Part shown: one piece after another, positions 62,705 to 64,000 of the stretch
Numbering within the stretch: the first letter of the stretch is position 1
How the letters are laid out: each line of letters begins with the position of its first letter
Source of the DNA: Mytilinidion resinicola
Lineage: Eukaryota; Ascomycota; Dothideomycetes; Mytilinidiales; Mytilinidiaceae
NCBI RefSeq assembly: GCF_010093595.1
Contig: NW_022985470.1
Location: forward strand, 320,736-384,735
DNA length: 64,000 nucleotides
Direction of reading: 5' to 3'
The notes under the pieces: generated by a model
Told to the model about the DNA's origin: nothing
Databases searched by the model: none
Seen by the model: the letters and a program-made list of their open reading frames with translations, nothing else
Position numbers and translations under genes: made by a program

Positions 62705-63679
62705 TTAGCAAAACATCCACGTACATTCCGTTCCAGTCTTCCCCCTGCAGCTCCCCGGCGCACTCGTGGGTTGCGGGCCTCCAGCGAACGCCGTCACAGT
62801 GACGGTCACAGTAGCAGCGGGGGCGGGGCAGCTCGCGCCCGCAGCAGGGACAGTCGCGGCTGCGGATAAGGCTGGGAGGGGTGAGGGGGTTAGATGGGGT
62901 GGTGGACTCGATTGGGGGACGAGGAGGGGAGATTTGGTGCAGGGGATGGATGAGGCGGGGATGGGGGGAGTTAAGGGAGCGGAGGGGGATGGGATACAAG
63001 GGGTTTTTGAGGGGGAGCTTTCCTCGGGGACAGAGGAGGGTTTGGGAATACATGATGTCTTGAAAGTGGAAGGGGGAGTAGTGGGTTTAGTGCAGGGTGT
63101 TTTGGAAGAGAGGGGTGGGCCTGCTGCTGCGCTGCTGCTTCCGCCACCACTTTGTGCGCTACTGGACCCCGCGACGCCGCTGCTCGGGCTTGGGGGGCTG
63201 GGAGGGGAGGATTCAGACGTACCAGCCGGAGGGGCGGGCGCGGAGGTCGCCGTGATCAGTGTCGAGGGCGCCGATTGGGCGGGCGACGCGGTGGGCGTGA
63301 CAGCTGCGGACGAGGCGGCTGGCGTGGCGGTTGCGACGCAGGCGCACACGGCGCTGGCGGAGGCTTGCACGCTCAGTGCGCTCGCGATGCCGCAACCGCT
63401 GATGACGCAGGCCTGGGCGGAGGCTTGGAGCTGCGCGCTGCTCACGCACTGGCATTTGAAGTTGTCTGCGCCGCAGCCGATGGCGGAGCCGGCGGAGAGG
63501 AGGCAGGTTTGCTGGGGTTGGGGGTGTTAGTGACGGTTGGCGAGGAGGGAGTGGTGAGAGGGAGGGCTTCGTACACCGCAGGCTGGGATGTTGGCGGCCA
63601 CGGAGGCACACTGTGCTTGTGCCGCAGCTGAGGAGGCGAAGGCCAAGGCGAGGGCTGCAATAATGGTGAAAGACTTCAT
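62705..63679 (-). CDS. CFEM-domain secreted protein
   Basis: Exon 1 is 63679-63575 and exon 2 is 63511-62705 (303 residues). The 63-bp intron has donor GTACGA and acceptor CCCCAG and joins ACG to QTCLLSAG in frame. Signal peptide MKSFTIIAALALAFASSAAA. The CFEM domain (about residues 24-90) has the eight-Cys pattern: PACGQTC, then GC, the Asp in GADNFKC used by known members to bind heme iron, CQC, AC, GC and a final C 15 residues later. CFEM proteins act in heme/iron uptake, adhesion or host interaction in fungi. A long Ser/Pro/Thr-rich stalk follows with spaced Cys-Ile-Pro repeats (KTPCIPSP, KTSCIPKP). The end is GTECTWMFC, with no GPI tail, so it is probably secreted or wall-trapped. A TATA motif (CTTATATAC) lies about 95 bp upstream of the ATG. 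Confidence 0.85.
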
Positions 63680-64000
63680 GTTGAGAATTTGATTGCTGCG
63701 AGATTGAAGGCAAGCTGGAAACGTAGAGAGAAAGTGCTGGCTGCTTGTTCCTTCGTTGCGGCCATCTCAACTCCTTATATACCCGTTCGTGAGCCTATCC
63801 TCCTTTTCTCATGCCTCGGCCAATATTGGGCCCCAAGAGTTCCGATTCGCCATTCAGTCAAGAAAGGAGTCCTTCTGCGCTGTGCCGCAGTGATACGGTT
63901 TCTTTCGGTTGCACAAAACGACCGAAAGGCCTCCAAGGCCCAGTGATATTCAATCACATGGAAACTAATACGGTGCACTTATGAACTCACGTAATAAGAA
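63680..64000. other. Promoter side of the CFEM gene and right edge
   Basis: Upstream region with a TATA motif near 63773-63781 (minus-strand gene reads away from it) and no other supported feature. Confidence 0.45.

Noticed and set aside
62766..63631. Plus-strand frames over the CFEM gene
   Set aside because: Antisense shadows; the CFEM Cys pattern, signal peptide and intron fix the minus strand.
1..64000. Telomeric repeats, CRISPR arrays, rRNA genes
   Set aside because: None seen; there are no TTAGGG tracts or array-like spacers.

Overview
The window looks like a stretch of a filamentous ascomycete nuclear genome (Pezizomycotina; Dothideomycetes is my weak guess). The support is: short 49-114 bp GT-AG introns with CTAAC/CTAAT branch points, ATG contexts of CAAAATG/CCGCCATG type, and fungus-typical families (PGAP4-like GPI glycosyltransferase, heme-dependent oxidative N-demethylase/DUF3445, CFEM, CorA-like, F-box-like proteins). 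No bacterial operon structure, rRNA, tRNA or CRISPR was seen. All calls come from reading the sequence; no database search was possible.

Layout. 0.6-13.1 kb is ordinary gene territory: two hypothetical genes (one with SAP-like motifs), a PGAP4-like glycosyltransferase, a 2EXR/F-box-like gene with a stop that may be premature, a GPI-anchored Ser/Thr-rich wall protein, a DUF3445 protein and a small secreted protein. 13.6-34.6 kb is dominated by F-box-like genes in several small families, many of them broken, mixed with inverted repeats, an LTR-like repeat and two hAT-type MITEs (one carrying a second TA-flanked MITE inside it). 36-44.4 kb holds a three-exon zinc-finger-like membrane protein, low-complexity hypothetical genes (one with a 66-bp coding minisatellite) and a multi-exon CorA-like membrane protein. 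45.4-61.0 kb holds six diverged copies of one unrecognised protein family, which I call the NAH family after its most conserved motif. Only one copy (57.9-59.2 kb) is fully open; two are one lesion away from open and three are heavily broken. A second copy of the LTR-like repeat sits in the 5' end of one of them. An intact F-box gene (51.2-52.8 kb, paralog of the one at 30.3 kb) and a broken F-box gene (53.2 kb) lie between NAH copies. A CFEM secreted protein gene closes the window.

The main theme is birth and death of tandem gene families: three families of paired or triplicated F-box-like genes plus the NAH cluster, with visible individual lesions (nonsense transitions, 1-bp frameshifts, an 11-bp duplication inside an F-box, transposon insertions). 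Whether the NAH proteins and the F-box proteins act together cannot be told from sequence; their interleaving is the only hint.
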